In this document: positions 13,319-21,800 of the stretch, piece by piece
Numbering within the stretch: the stretch's first letter is position 1
How the letters are laid out: every line of letters begins with the position of its first letter
Assembly: GCA_910585135.1 (NCBI GenBank)
Contig: CAJUEB010000011.1
Span: 1 to 21,822 of the forward strand
Source of the DNA: an uncultured Eubacteriales bacterium
GTDB lineage: Bacteria; Bacillota; Clostridia; Peptostreptococcales; Anaerovoracaceae
Reading direction: 5' to 3'
DNA: 21,822 nucleotides
Notes under the pieces: generated by a model
What the model saw: the letters and a program-made list of their open reading frames with translations, nothing else
What the model was told of the DNA's origin: nothing
Database searches by the model: none
Translations under genes and position numbers: made by a program

Positions 13319-14366
13319 CTTTTTTAGCTCCTTGCTTTTCTTCATCCGACCATCGTTCACCCTGTCCCGTTCCTGGTTTCTCCTGGCTCAATTCCTGTAG
13401 CTTATCCGTGTCCGCCATCCCTATTAGGTTCGCCGAAGCTTTGTCTTCTGCGCACACTGAACCCGCCGCATCCTCCACAGCTTCTGCGATACTGCTATCT
13501 CGTCTTTCGCCCACAGTAAAGAAGACAAGCCCGATCCAGACGATGACAAAAGCCATAAACTGTACTGAATCGAACGGCTCGCGGAACAGGAAAATGCCGA
13601 GCAGCAGCGAGATCGATGGGGAAAGGTATTCGATCAGCCCCAATGTGACGAGCGGGATCTTGTTTGCCGCTTCCGCAAAGAATGCCAGCGTCAGCGCCGT
13701 AATCGGTCCGCAGAGCATCAAAAGACCATATTGATACGGCGCGCCAACGCCCCATGCGCCCTGCCCCGTCACTTCCAGGTAGATGATGACAGCCAGCGCC
13801 GGCAGCATGATATACATGGTTTCATAAAACAGGGACAACACAGACGGCAAATTAAAGCTCTTTTTAAGCGCCGCATAAGTGGCGAAAGTAAGCGCCAGGC
13901 TGAGTGCGATCAAAGGAATCTCCATGAAATGCACCAAAAGCAGCATCACCCCGGCCAGCGCCAGCACCAAGGCCGTCAATTTATATTTTGTCAGCTTTTC
14001 CTTAAAGAAAAGGATGCCGAATACGCTTACCATGAGCGGTTCTATGTAATAGCCGACGCAGGTCTGAATCACTTGGTCCGCATTGACAGCCCAGATATAT
14101 ATGCTCCAGTTGGCGGTAATCAGAAGCCCCGCCAGAAAATACTTGAGCTTAACGCCCTTTGGCCTCAGGTTTTTTCTGATTTCTTCCATGCCGTAAAGCT
14201 TCAGGGACATGAGGAAGCACACAAGCCCGACGAGAAAAATTCGATAAAAGATGATGACAGACGACTCGATCGGCCGAAGCGCCTGCCAGTAGATCGGCAG
14301 CACGCCCCACAGCACGGAACATGATAGCGCATACAAAAGCCCTTTGCGGTATGCATCATTCATCAT
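13308..14366 (-). CDS. rarD: RarD-type EamA/DMT permease with a hydrophilic tail
   Basis: Ten-helix drug/metabolite transporter of the RarD subgroup. Diagnostic stretches are SCSVLWGVLPIYWQAL near the start, NWSIYIWAVN with VGYYIEPL about residues 86-111, and GLIEYLSPSISLLLG about 243-257. The substrate is unknown. From ATG 14366 the protein has 352 residues where about 300 is usual; the extra part is a charged C-terminal tail of about 65 residues after the last helix, rich in Glu, Ala, Ser and Lys. GGAGG lies five bases before the ATG, and a second ATG follows at 14363; in-frame starts farther upstream would run across the preceding gene. It overlaps that gene's end by 11 bases and the MBL gene's start by 11. 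Confidence 0.9.
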   Translation of the reverse strand: MMNDAYRKGLLYALSCSVLWGVLPIYWQALRPIESSVIIFYRIFLVGLVCFLMSLKLYGMEEIRKNLRPKGVKLKYFLAGLLITANWSIYIWAVNADQVIQTCVGYYIEPLMVSVFGILFFKEKLTKYKLTALVLALAGVMLLLVHFMEIPLIALSLALTFATYAALKKSFNLPSVLSLFYETMYIMLPALAVIIYLEVTGQGAWGVGAPYQYGLLMLCGPITALTLAFFAEAANKIPLVTLGLIEYLSPSISLLLGIFLFREPFDSVQFMAFVIVWIGLVFFTVGERRDSSIAEAVEDAAGSVCAEDKASANLIGMADTDKLQELSQEKPGTGQGERWSDEEKQGAKKDER

Positions 14367-14949
14367 ATATCCCTCCAGGTTCGCCATCATCAGGGGAAAA
14401 TACGATCGTTTCGGGCTGCTCCTCTTCCGTCCCCATGAGGTCGGCAAAAGACATGCTGTAGCTGTCCAGCTCATAATCCAAGGCGTTTTCGAAATCATAA
14501 TCGTATTTTTCACCGCCCAGCCGTTCCAAACGGCAGGCCGTTATCGCATCCCGCACAGTATGGCCGAAGGGCCTTCCGCCATCCTCCGGCGTGAGGATGA
14601 CCTCCGATTCATGGGAATACCAGTTTTGAAACCGGTAAAACTGATCCGTAAAGCGGCGAAGCATGTCCTCCTCGTCCATCTGGGATGCCAGGCCGGTGAG
14701 GCTAAGCTTGATCTGGTGAAGCAAAGAAAAAATCTCTCCGGAATTTTCCGGAAGTCCTTCCAAAATATCCTCAAAATAATCGGTAAGAAGCTCCATGATC
14801 ATCGTACTGTCCGCGCCGTCAAACAATTGGTACATCGCTTCCTGCTCGATATATTCTTCACTTTCCAAAAGATCGGCCATGCTTTCAAAATATTCAAACT
14901 GACTGGCATCTTCCAAATCAAGATATTCCAATAATTCATTAAAATCCAT
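14356..14949 (-). CDS. Acidic protein of unknown function in the murI operon
   Basis: 197 residues, no family recognised. It is strikingly acidic: Asp and Glu dominate throughout (for example EYFESMADLLESEEYIEQEA), and no membrane segment or signal peptide is present. The first ~115 residues look helical; the end is strand- and loop-like, finishing EPGGIYDE. The start lies just after the murI stop and its ribosome site (GGAG, nine bases upstream) is inside the last murI codons; the end overlaps rarD. Tight packing suggests it is translated with its neighbours, but this alone does not give a function. Confidence 0.75.
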   Translation of the reverse strand: MDFNELLEYLDLEDASQFEYFESMADLLESEEYIEQEAMYQLFDGADSTMIMELLTDYFEDILEGLPENSGEIFSLLHQIKLSLTGLASQMDEEDMLRRFTDQFYRFQNWYSHESEVILTPEDGGRPFGHTVRDAITACRLERLGGEKYDYDFENALDYELDSYSMSFADLMGTEEEQPETIVFSPDDGEPGGIYDE

Positions 14950-14950
14950 A

Positions 14951-15778
14951 TTAGCGTTCTCCGTTTTCTAAATCAAAATTCAGGAATCTAACCTTCGCAT
15001 CCTCATCCTCGCCTGCAAAGATATGGTCAATCATATTGATGAAATTCTCGGAAAGGTCGCTGGCATAAAATACGTTTCCTGCCTGCGAACCCGCAGCGAG
15101 CATCCCACGCTCTGCAAGGATCTGTTCGATATTATCCACGATAATGCTCGATGGATTTATTATATCCAGACCAGGATAAATTCTTTCAATGTTTTTCTGG
15201 ATCAGTGGATAATGGGTGCATCCCAGGATCACGGTATCCAGATGGTTGCCATACACAAAATCATCCATGTAATAGCGGATGGTCAAATCCATGATGTCGT
15301 TTTCGATAATGCCTTCTTCAATCAGCGGCACGAAAGCAGGACACGGCGTCTCGTATATATTCAGGCGGTCGTTATAGCGCCTGATCCCTAATTCATAGGC
15401 TTTGCTTGCGATCGTTACCTTCGTCCCGATGATGCCGATATGGTTCTCTTCGCCGCAAGCTTTAGCCACAGCTTTAGCGGCCGGCTCGATAATGCCCAGG
15501 ATCGGTGTTTTCGGAAAGCGGCAGCGCAAATCCTCGAGGCAGGTCGCACTCACCGTATTGCAGGCGATCACGATCATTTTCACATCGCTCCTAATCAAAA
15601 AATCTGCGATTTCCATAGAAAAGCTCCTGATCGTAGTCGTCGCCTTTGAGCCGTAAGGCGTCCTCGCCGTATCGCCAAAATATATGATCTTCTCATCAGG
15701 CAACGCTTTCATCAGGTATGGAATGCAAGTAAGCCCGCCGAGGCCGGAATCAAAAAAACCGATCGGTCTGTTATCCAT
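14951..15778 (-). CDS. murI: Glutamate racemase MurI
   Basis: Cytoplasmic, cofactor-independent enzyme interconverting L- and D-glutamate, supplying D-Glu for peptidoglycan. 275 residues. The catalytic cysteine pair is visible: C73 in ACNTVSA and C187 in LGCTHYPL. FFDSGLGGL at the N-terminus and FGDTARTPYGSK are the substrate-binding signatures. I choose ATG 15778: the -10 box ends only about six bases before the alternative ATG at 15799, so that one would sit at the transcription start without a ribosome site, whereas 15778 has AAAGGA upstream, although at a long 12-base spacing. First gene of the operon with the acidic protein, rarD and the MBL protein. Confidence 0.95.
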   Translation of the reverse strand: MDNRPIGFFDSGLGGLTCIPYLMKALPDEKIIYFGDTARTPYGSKATTTIRSFSMEIADFLIRSDVKMIVIACNTVSATCLEDLRCRFPKTPILGIIEPAAKAVAKACGEENHIGIIGTKVTIASKAYELGIRRYNDRLNIYETPCPAFVPLIEEGIIENDIMDLTIRYYMDDFVYGNHLDTVILGCTHYPLIQKNIERIYPGLDIINPSSIIVDNIEQILAERGMLAAGSQAGNVFYASDLSENFINMIDHIFAGEDEDAKVRFLNFDLENGER

Positions 15779-15805
15779 TATGGGTAATATTCCTTTCATT
15801 TTTAT

Positions 15806-15834
15806 GTTATACTAGTAAATGTTAAATATTGCAT
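15806..15834 (-). promoter_or_regulatory. murI operon promoter
   Basis: Minus-strand TATAAC (15806-15811) with ATGCAA (15829-15834) 17 bases upstream. The -35 is weak. The same six bases read as TTGCAT on the plus strand and serve as the candidate -35 of pepF. Confidence 0.5.
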
Positions 15835-15856
15835 GATGCAGCTTATGTATTATACA
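15829..15856 (+). promoter_or_regulatory. pepF operon promoter
   Basis: TTGCAT (15829-15834), 16-base spacer, TATACA (15851-15856), about 38 bases upstream of the pepF ATG. Confidence 0.5.
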
Positions 15857-15894
15857 ATATTTGCGTTACAAAGTAAATTATCCGGAGGAAAAAT

Positions 15895-17697
15895 ATGAGT
15901 GCAAAGGAATTGAAAACCAGAGATCAGATCGATCAACAATACAAGTGGAACATCGAAGCCATGATCGAAAACGAATCTGACATTGAAAGGGATTTAGAAG
16001 ATGTAAAAGCACAGGCGGAAGCGTTTGCCAAGACTTACGCAGGCCACCTTGCAGAAAGCGCCGATACATTGCTTTCCGCATACAAAACCAGGGATGCGAT
16101 CTGGCGGAAGCTGGAACACATCTACGTCTATGCCCGCATGAGACGGGATGAAAACAACGCCGAGGGCAAATACCAGGCCATGGCCGATAAATGCGGAACG
16201 GTAATCGCAGCGGTATCGGCCTTTATGGCGTTCCTCACGCCGGAACTTTTATCCGCGCCGGACGAAACCATCCTCGACTACATTGCGGAAAACGACGGTC
16301 TTAAGGAATACGAATTCGCGATCAAGGACACCCTGCGGCAAAAGGCGCATATCCTCACGGAAGCGGAAGAAAACATTTTAGCGCAGATGAGCGAAATCAC
16401 CGGGGCAACCAATGACATCTTCACCATGCTCAACAATGCAGACCTCAAATTCGCTGCCATTACCGATGAAGATGGGGATCAGGTGGAAGTAACCCACGGC
16501 AATTACATTAAATTCATGGAAAACCATGACAGAAATGTGCGGAAAGCTGCTTATCACGCCATGTATGACTCCTACAAAAAACTAATCAATACCATCGCGA
16601 CCGCATACAACTACAACACGAAAACGGATGTCGTAGGCGCGCGCATCAGAAAATACGAATCCGCACGGGCAGCAGCGCTTTCCGGCGACAACATCCCGGC
16701 AGAGGTTTACGATAACCTTGTTTCTGTCGTTAACGAAAACCTGCCAACTTTACACAAATACGTGCAGCTTCGGAAAAAACTGCTCGGCGTTGACAAGCTG
16801 TATATGTACGATATGTACGTCCCGCTCATCGAGCTGCCTAAGACGGTTGTTTCTTACCAGGAGGCACTGGATATCATGCGCGCTGGCCTTGCGCCACTGG
16901 GAGAAGAATACATCGCGAAGATGAACCAGGGAATCCGCGAAGGCTGGATCGATGTCTATGAAAACAAGGGAAAAACCAGCGGCGCTTACAGCTTTGGCAG
17001 CTACGACAGCTATCCGTATATCCTGCTCAACTATACCGATACGCTAAAGGATGTCTTCACCATCGTACATGAAATGGGACATTCCATGCACTCCCGCTAT
17101 ACGAGGGATGCCCAGCCATACATCTACGGCAGCCATTCCATCTTTACGGCGGAGGTCGCTTCCACGGTCAACGAATCCCTGCTGATGCAATATCTCCTAA
17201 ACAAAGAAAATGCGCCTGAAATGCGGAAATACCTGCTGAACCTGCATCTGGAAGAATTCAGAACGACGCTTTTCCGTCAGACTATGTTTGCCGAATTCGA
17301 GGACATGACCCATAAGGCGATTGAAAACGGCCAGGTATTGACCGCCGACTGGATGTGCCAGCAATACGAGGCGCTGAACGCCAAATACTACGGTCCTTGC
17401 GTGGAGTCAGATGATACGATCCGCTATGAGTGGGCGCGTATCCCACATTTTTACAATGCGTTTTACGTTTACAAATATGCGACAGGCTACTCCGCCGCAA
17501 CGGCCATTTCCCAGAAAATCCTCACAGAGGGAGAGCCTGCCGCCAAAAACTACATTGCATTTTTAAAGACCGGGGAATCCGACTATCCGATCGAGCTGCT
17601 CAAGATCGCAGGCGTCGATATGAGCAGCCCAGAACCGATCGAAAAGGCGATGAAAACGTTCCGCAGCCTGCTGGAGGAATTTGAAAAACTGGTATAA
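15895..17697 (+). CDS. pepF: Oligoendopeptidase F (M3 zinc metallopeptidase)
   Basis: Cytoplasmic zinc peptidase that cleaves short peptides, here 600 residues, the normal size for PepF. The zinc motif HEMGH is at 392-396 (ligands H392 and H396, catalytic E393) and the third ligand is E420 in TAEVASTVNE. Upstream, GAYSFGSYDSYPYILLNY and downstream the IPHFYNAFYVYKYATGYSAA stretch complete the M3B substrate cleft. GGAGG lies six bases before the ATG. First of three plus-strand genes; nadK begins 37 bases after its stop and no terminator lies between. Confidence 0.97.
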   Translation: MSAKELKTRDQIDQQYKWNIEAMIENESDIERDLEDVKAQAEAFAKTYAGHLAESADTLLSAYKTRDAIWRKLEHIYVYARMRRDENNAEGKYQAMADKCGTVIAAVSAFMAFLTPELLSAPDETILDYIAENDGLKEYEFAIKDTLRQKAHILTEAEENILAQMSEITGATNDIFTMLNNADLKFAAITDEDGDQVEVTHGNYIKFMENHDRNVRKAAYHAMYDSYKKLINTIATAYNYNTKTDVVGARIRKYESARAAALSGDNIPAEVYDNLVSVVNENLPTLHKYVQLRKKLLGVDKLYMYDMYVPLIELPKTVVSYQEALDIMRAGLAPLGEEYIAKMNQGIREGWIDVYENKGKTSGAYSFGSYDSYPYILLNYTDTLKDVFTIVHEMGHSMHSRYTRDAQPYIYGSHSIFTAEVASTVNESLLMQYLLNKENAPEMRKYLLNLHLEEFRTTLFRQTMFAEFEDMTHKAIENGQVLTADWMCQQYEALNAKYYGPCVESDDTIRYEWARIPHFYNAFYVYKYATGYSAATAISQKILTEGEPAAKNYIAFLKTGESDYPIELLKIAGVDMSSPEPIEKAMKTFRSLLEEFEKLV

Positions 17698-17733
17698 CAC
17701 TTACCAGCGATCCTTCGTTTTTGGGAGAACAAT

Positions 17734-18540
17734 ATGGAAAACAAACTGATCAACATTTTTACCAACAACACGAACCGTTCGCTCGATACCAAAGAGAGCC
17801 TGACCAAAAAACTCACCGACCGGGGGTATACCGTAACGGGGGAATTTTCCCAAAACGCCCGGCTCATCATCTGCATCGGTGGCGACGGCGCATTTTTGAA
17901 GACGATTCATTCCTGTTCCTTCCCCTCCTGCCCGGTCATCGGCGTCAATACAGGGCATCTGGGATTTTTCCAGGAGGTGCGCCCCGAAGATCTGGACAAG
18001 TTCATCGCAGACTATGAAAACCAACGGTTCACCATCCAGGAGCTGAGCACAGTCATGGCCACCATCACCACCCGGGACGGCCATCACTATCAGCATATCG
18101 GCCTCAACGAAATCGTCATCCAGGGCAGGCCGTCCTATACGGTTCATCTATATATCTCCATCGACGATGTACCGATCGAAAAATTCAGCGGCGACGGCAT
18201 TCTTGTGGCAACGCCTGCCGGAAGCACGGCTTACAATTATTCACTCGGCGGCTCGATCGTCGATCCGCGCCTGAAGCTATTGCAGGTAACGCCGATTGCG
18301 CCGATGAACACGACGGCATACCGCTCCTTTACCTCCAGCATCCTGCTGCCTGCTGAGCTTTCCCTGGGCGTTATCCCGGAAAAAGAAACGGAAAACAGGA
18401 TGGCGATCATCAACGACGGTATCGAAACCATCTATTCAGACGTGGCAGAGATCAAGGTGAAGATGTCCGATACTGCCGTGCATCTGCTCCGGCTCAAGGA
18501 CTACGATTTCTGGAACAAGGTAAAGAATAAATTCCTGTAA
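17734..18540 (+). CDS. nadK: NAD kinase
   Basis: Phosphorylates NAD to NADP with ATP or polyphosphate in the cytoplasm. 268 residues. The GGDG motif is at 49-52 (D51 the catalytic base in CIGGDGAFLKT), the NE motif at N125-E126 (GLNEIVI), and the glycine-rich SGDGILVATPAGSTAY at 152-167. These three are the complete NadK signature. GGGAG lies seven bases before the ATG. It stands between pepF and the pseudouridine synthase gene, and complements the NAD salvage genes at 10093-11365. Confidence 0.97.
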   Translation: MENKLINIFTNNTNRSLDTKESLTKKLTDRGYTVTGEFSQNARLIICIGGDGAFLKTIHSCSFPSCPVIGVNTGHLGFFQEVRPEDLDKFIADYENQRFTIQELSTVMATITTRDGHHYQHIGLNEIVIQGRPSYTVHLYISIDDVPIEKFSGDGILVATPAGSTAYNYSLGGSIVDPRLKLLQVTPIAPMNTTAYRSFTSSILLPAELSLGVIPEKETENRMAIINDGIETIYSDVAEIKVKMSDTAVHLLRLKDYDFWNKVKNKFL

Positions 18541-18613
18541 AGCCGCAGGCGCTTCGCAGAAAAATATGTAAAAATGCGGAAGAAAGGGATGCAATAAGGG
18601 AGAAAAGAAAAAG

Positions 18614-18658
18614 ATGGGAACGAACGCGAAAGAAAAGGACACAAAGGAGAATGACTGA
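18614..18658 (+). CDS. Possible 14-codon leader peptide before the RluD-like gene
   Basis: ATG 18614 opens 14 codons (MGTNAKEKDTKEND) and ends at TGA 18656-18658, five bases past the downstream ATG at 18651. AGGGAG lies about 11 bases upstream. The real gene's own ribosome site is only one base from its ATG, so coupling to this short frame is conceivable. The sequence is purine-rich and the ORF may be chance. Confidence 0.2.
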   Translation: MGTNAKEKDTKEND

Positions 18659-19583
18659 ATTTATCCACAAGGTGACAATGGAAGAGGAAGGACTCGAAGT
18701 GAGGGAAATCATGCGGGTTCATTTCGATTTTTCTGCGCGCCTGCGAAACAGGATTAAGCGGGAAAAGCTGGTGACGCTCAACGACGAGGAAGCCCCGGGA
18801 TGGATCAAAACCAAGGCAGGCGATGTTTTAAAGATCACCCTGCCGGAAGAAAGCAGCGGTTTTGAACCGCAGGATATTCCGCTCGATATCGTATTTGAAG
18901 ACGACGCATTGCTGATTCTGAACAAACAACCGGGGCTGATCGTACATCCAACGAAGGGACACCCGAAAGGCACTGTGGCCAACGGACTCATGCATTATAT
19001 GCAGCAAACGGGAAAACCCTTTAAAATCCGTTTTGTCAACAGGCTCGACATGGACACCTCCGGACTTCTGGTCGTTGCAAAGAACGCCTATTGCCAAAAC
19101 GACTACACGAGACAAATGAAGGCAAATGCCGTGGAAAAAAGATACATCGCTATCGTCCATGGGATTTTAGATTCGGAGTCCGGCACGATCGACCTTCCCA
19201 TCGGAAGGCCTGATCCTGAAAACATACGAAGAGGCGTCATGGAAGGCGGCTCTCCTTCTGTAACCCATTACAAGGTTTTAAAACGCTTTGACAGCAGCGG
19301 ATACAGCTTAGTCGAACTGCTGCTTGAAACGGGCCGTACCCATCAGATCAGGGTACATATGTCCCATATCGGCCATCCGGTACTGGGCGACTGGCTTTAC
19401 GGGGACGAGAACATAATGCTCATCAAGCGGCAGGCGCTGCACGCAGCCAGACTGACCTTTGTACATCCGATGAACGGCAAAAAACTGACGCTTAAAGCCT
19501 CTCTTCCACAAGATATGAAAGGCGTCCTCGCAACGCTTTCGGAAAGAGAGCAGCGGGCGAAGGGACAAGAAACGGCTGAGTAG
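18651..19583 (+). CDS. RluA/RluD-family pseudouridine synthase
   Basis: Isomerises specific uridines to pseudouridine, most likely in 23S rRNA. 310 residues. An N-terminal S4-like RNA-binding region (about 4-62) is followed by the catalytic domain: VNRLDMDTSGLLV at 129-141 holds the catalytic D133 (the common HRLD appears as NRLD), then RYIAIVHG, and LETGRTHQIRVHMSHIGHPV near 226-244. The exact target cannot be told from sequence. The tail after residue 295 is charged. AAGGAG stands only one base before the ATG, which is unusually close. Third gene after pepF and nadK, with a 110-base purine-rich spacer before it. Confidence 0.93.
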   Translation: MTEFIHKVTMEEEGLEVREIMRVHFDFSARLRNRIKREKLVTLNDEEAPGWIKTKAGDVLKITLPEESSGFEPQDIPLDIVFEDDALLILNKQPGLIVHPTKGHPKGTVANGLMHYMQQTGKPFKIRFVNRLDMDTSGLLVVAKNAYCQNDYTRQMKANAVEKRYIAIVHGILDSESGTIDLPIGRPDPENIRRGVMEGGSPSVTHYKVLKRFDSSGYSLVELLLETGRTHQIRVHMSHIGHPVLGDWLYGDENIMLIKRQALHAARLTFVHPMNGKKLTLKASLPQDMKGVLATLSEREQRAKGQETAE

Positions 19584-19695
19584 AAAGAAAATGACCGAAC
19601 AGAAAACATCTGAATAAAATAAATCCAGGCAGAAAGCAGCCAAACAAAACATAGCCGTGCGGGAAGCAATGAAACAGAAAATAGCAGGCATCTAA

Positions 19696-19741
19696 AAAAC
19701 AATAGCAGATATCGTTATCCCATGATATCTGCTATTGTTTT
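19696..19741. terminator. Bidirectional terminator between convergent genes
   Basis: AAAACAATAGCAGATATC at 19696-19713 pairs perfectly over 18 bases with 19724-19741 around a ten-base loop. T-rich tracts follow on both strands (TCTTTTT on plus, TTTTTT-like on minus). The minus-sense arm also encodes the last residues of the Rrf2 protein, whose TAA lies in the loop. Confidence 0.9.
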
Positions 19742-20107
19742 CTTTTTCATTTCGTCGATTAATATCGTTTGGATTCGTTTGATTTCCTGATGCATCTTGC
19801 ACGGCATATCATCGGAATTCTTATTGCAGGCATCCTTCATGCAGTGCAGGATTGCCAGGTCGCCTTCGGTAATACTCACCACGTCATACAGCGTCAGCTC
19901 TTCGAGCGGACGGTTTAGATAATAACCGCCTTGGTTTCCCCGTTCCGATTTGACGAGGCTGGCAGCCTCCAGCTCCCGCAAAATCTTATAAGCGAATGCC
20001 CTGGGAATTTCCTCCCGCTCACAGATTTCCCGCACGTTATGAACCTTGCCATCCCGCAATACCCTGCATATCCTCATCGCATAATCGCTTCGCCTTGTGA
20101 TTAACAT
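19715..20107 (-). CDS. Rrf2-family transcriptional regulator
   Basis: 130 residues. The N-terminal winged helix (MLITRRSDYAMRICRVL, then IPRAFAYKILRELEAASLV and GNQGGYYL) is typical of the Rrf2 family, which includes IscR, NsrR, CymR and RsrR. Three cysteines, C89, C94 and C103 (CX4CX8C), sit where Fe-S-binding members have their ligands, so a redox- or iron-sensing role is plausible. I choose ATG 20107 because the family usually begins MLIT; GGAG lies nine bases upstream. An in-frame ATG at 20122 with AAGGA very close is the alternative. Single gene with promoter and dyad upstream. Its targets are not evident here. Confidence 0.9.
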   Translation of the reverse strand: MLITRRSDYAMRICRVLRDGKVHNVREICEREEIPRAFAYKILRELEAASLVKSERGNQGGYYLNRPLEELTLYDVVSITEGDLAILHCMKDACNKNSDDMPCKMHQEIKRIQTILIDEMKKKTIADIMG

Positions 20108-20140
20108 CGATTGCCGCTCCATTTTCCTTACACGCTAATT

Positions 20141-20188
20141 TAACTGATCATACGTTACCACTATATCACAATCAGCATGCAATTGCCA
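20141..20188 (-). promoter_or_regulatory. Promoter and candidate operator of the Rrf2 gene
   Basis: Minus-strand TGGCAA (20183-20188), 17-base spacer, TATAGT (20160-20165). Just downstream, overlapping the expected transcription start, lies an imperfect 17-base dyad at 20141-20157 with arms TAACnnAT and ATnnGTTA, a plausible autoregulatory site. Confidence 0.45.
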
Positions 20189-20195
20189 GATGAAT

Positions 20196-21800
20196 TTACC
20201 GGTAAACCTGCCCGGCCGCAGGCGGCGCACCCGTCTTATAAGTAATCAGCTCCGTCACGGTAACAAACTGATACCCCTGCGACACCAGCCATGGAACTAA
20301 AAGCTCCGTCGCATCTGCCGTCGAATCATGGATCGAGTGAAGCAATATAATCTTTCCGTCTAAGTTCCCGCTGCCTGTCACCAAATCGAACACGGCTTGC
20401 CCATCACGGCTCTTCCAGTCCAAAGTATCGAGTCCCCACATGATGACCGGCAGTCCCGATGCGGCATTGACGGCGTCGTTCGTCGCACCGTAACTTGGCC
20501 TGAACACGGTAGGATATGCACCGCAAGCGGCATAGATCGCATTATTGGTACTCGTAATTTGTGATGATACCGCTTCCGGCGTCTGCTTCGGAAGTACCGG
20601 GTGATTCCAAGTATGGTTTCCGACCTCGCAGCCCAAATCATGCGCCCGCTTGATCTTAGCCTCATTGCCGCTGATCCGATAACCTTGATAGAAGAATGTC
20701 GCCACAACGTGATTTGCTTCCAGACAATTCAAAATTCTATCCTCCGACTCCTTCCCTGGACCATCGTCATATGTAATCGCCACCATCGGCTTTGCCGGAT
20801 CGATATACCGCTCGATCAGATCCTGTCGCATATAATCGCCAAGCTCAGCAGTAGAAATTCCTTCATATACGACGCCATATGATTTGTCTAAAATCGTGCC
20901 TTCATCGAAAAAAAACGTCACGCCGGATTTCATCACGGCAAACTTATTGAAATTGGTTTCTACCGGTGCAAGGTATGCTTCCCAGCCTTCCACAAAATCT
21001 TCCTTCTTATAGTTTTTCTTGAAGTATTCGGTAAAATATTGTGAACATTTTTCCCGGTAGTTTTCTGCAAACATCTGGATCGGCACCATCACCTGTCCGG
21101 TCTTTTGTGAAAACTGGTAAGTATGGATATCGCTGGACACCGGTTCCATGTCTTTCTTCTTCTCCGAATTGCTGCTTTCATAGATGACAAGGCTGGTAAT
21201 GCCCTGGTCGGATTCGTAAACATCAGAGCTGATCAGCTGTGCATGCGCCAACGGTTTATAGTTCGATTCGTTGCCATGCTTTTTTTCCCGTTTCGCCTCT
21301 TCTTCCTGCCAGACCTGCGCAAAGTTTTTTTTCAACGCATCGATCTGCTGATCCCGAAATGCTGTAATTTTCTCATTTTCATATGTATCGTAATCCACCG
21401 CATAGGAAATCGGCGTTCCATACTGGTAATCGACCTTCTTGTGATCCGTCATTTTGAAAAGCTGTCGCGATTGAAACTCGTTGTTGGCATATTTCTCGAA
21501 TTCGGATTTACTCTGGTAAACGTTGGTATCGAAATACGCCTTGCCCCAGATTCCACATGTTACGAATAATGCCACAAGGAAAACGACCAGAAGAACTTCC
21601 CGTCTTTTTCGCCTGAATTTTCTCCTCGCCCGCCTTTCGTATCGTTCATGTCTGCTGTATCGGCGGGTTTTGCTTCTATCTGTTTCGTCGGTTTTGTCAA
21701 TTTGTTCCGTTTTGTCGATCCTATCGGTTCTTTCTGTTCGATCTTTCCTGCCTGTGCGGTCGGTTTTCTCTATTATACTTTCAAATTTTTCATGATTCAT
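20196..21800 (-). CDS. Membrane-anchored polysaccharide (peptidoglycan) deacetylase
   Basis: Carbohydrate esterase family 4 enzyme, likely removing acetyl groups from cell-wall glycan outside the membrane. 534 residues. Residues 1-67 are cytoplasmic and very basic, with tripeptide repeats at 12-44. One membrane helix spans about 69-87. A middle domain (about 95-325) resembles the DUF3298/RsiV-like region of PgdA-type proteins. The NodB domain (about 335-520) has TYDDGPG with D345 and D346, metal ligands H396 and H400 (HTWNH), RPSYGA (434-439), WGLDTLDW and LLHS with H488: a complete catalytic set. There is no good ribosome site near ATG 21800, and the frame stays open to the window edge, so the true start could lie outside. 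Stop is 88 bases upstream of the Rrf2 gene's ATG. Confidence 0.92.
   Translation of the reverse strand: MNHEKFESIIEKTDRTGRKDRTERTDRIDKTEQIDKTDETDRSKTRRYSRHERYERRARRKFRRKRREVLLVVFLVALFVTCGIWGKAYFDTNVYQSKSEFEKYANNEFQSRQLFKMTDHKKVDYQYGTPISYAVDYDTYENEKITAFRDQQIDALKKNFAQVWQEEEAKREKKHGNESNYKPLAHAQLISSDVYESDQGITSLVIYESSNSEKKKDMEPVSSDIHTYQFSQKTGQVMVPIQMFAENYREKCSQYFTEYFKKNYKKEDFVEGWEAYLAPVETNFNKFAVMKSGVTFFFDEGTILDKSYGVVYEGISTAELGDYMRQDLIERYIDPAKPMVAITYDDGPGKESEDRILNCLEANHVVATFFYQGYRISGNEAKIKRAHDLGCEVGNHTWNHPVLPKQTPEAVSSQITSTNNAIYAACGAYPTVFRPSYGATNDAVNAASGLPVIMWGLDTLDWKSRDGQAVFDLVTGSGNLDGKIILLHSIHDSTADATELLVPWLVSQGYQFVTVTELITYKTGAPPAAGQVYR

Noticed and set aside
14367..14513. RarD starting at 14513
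   Set aside because: The extra 49 residues are the shadow of the acidic gene in another frame; ATG 14366 has GGAGG.
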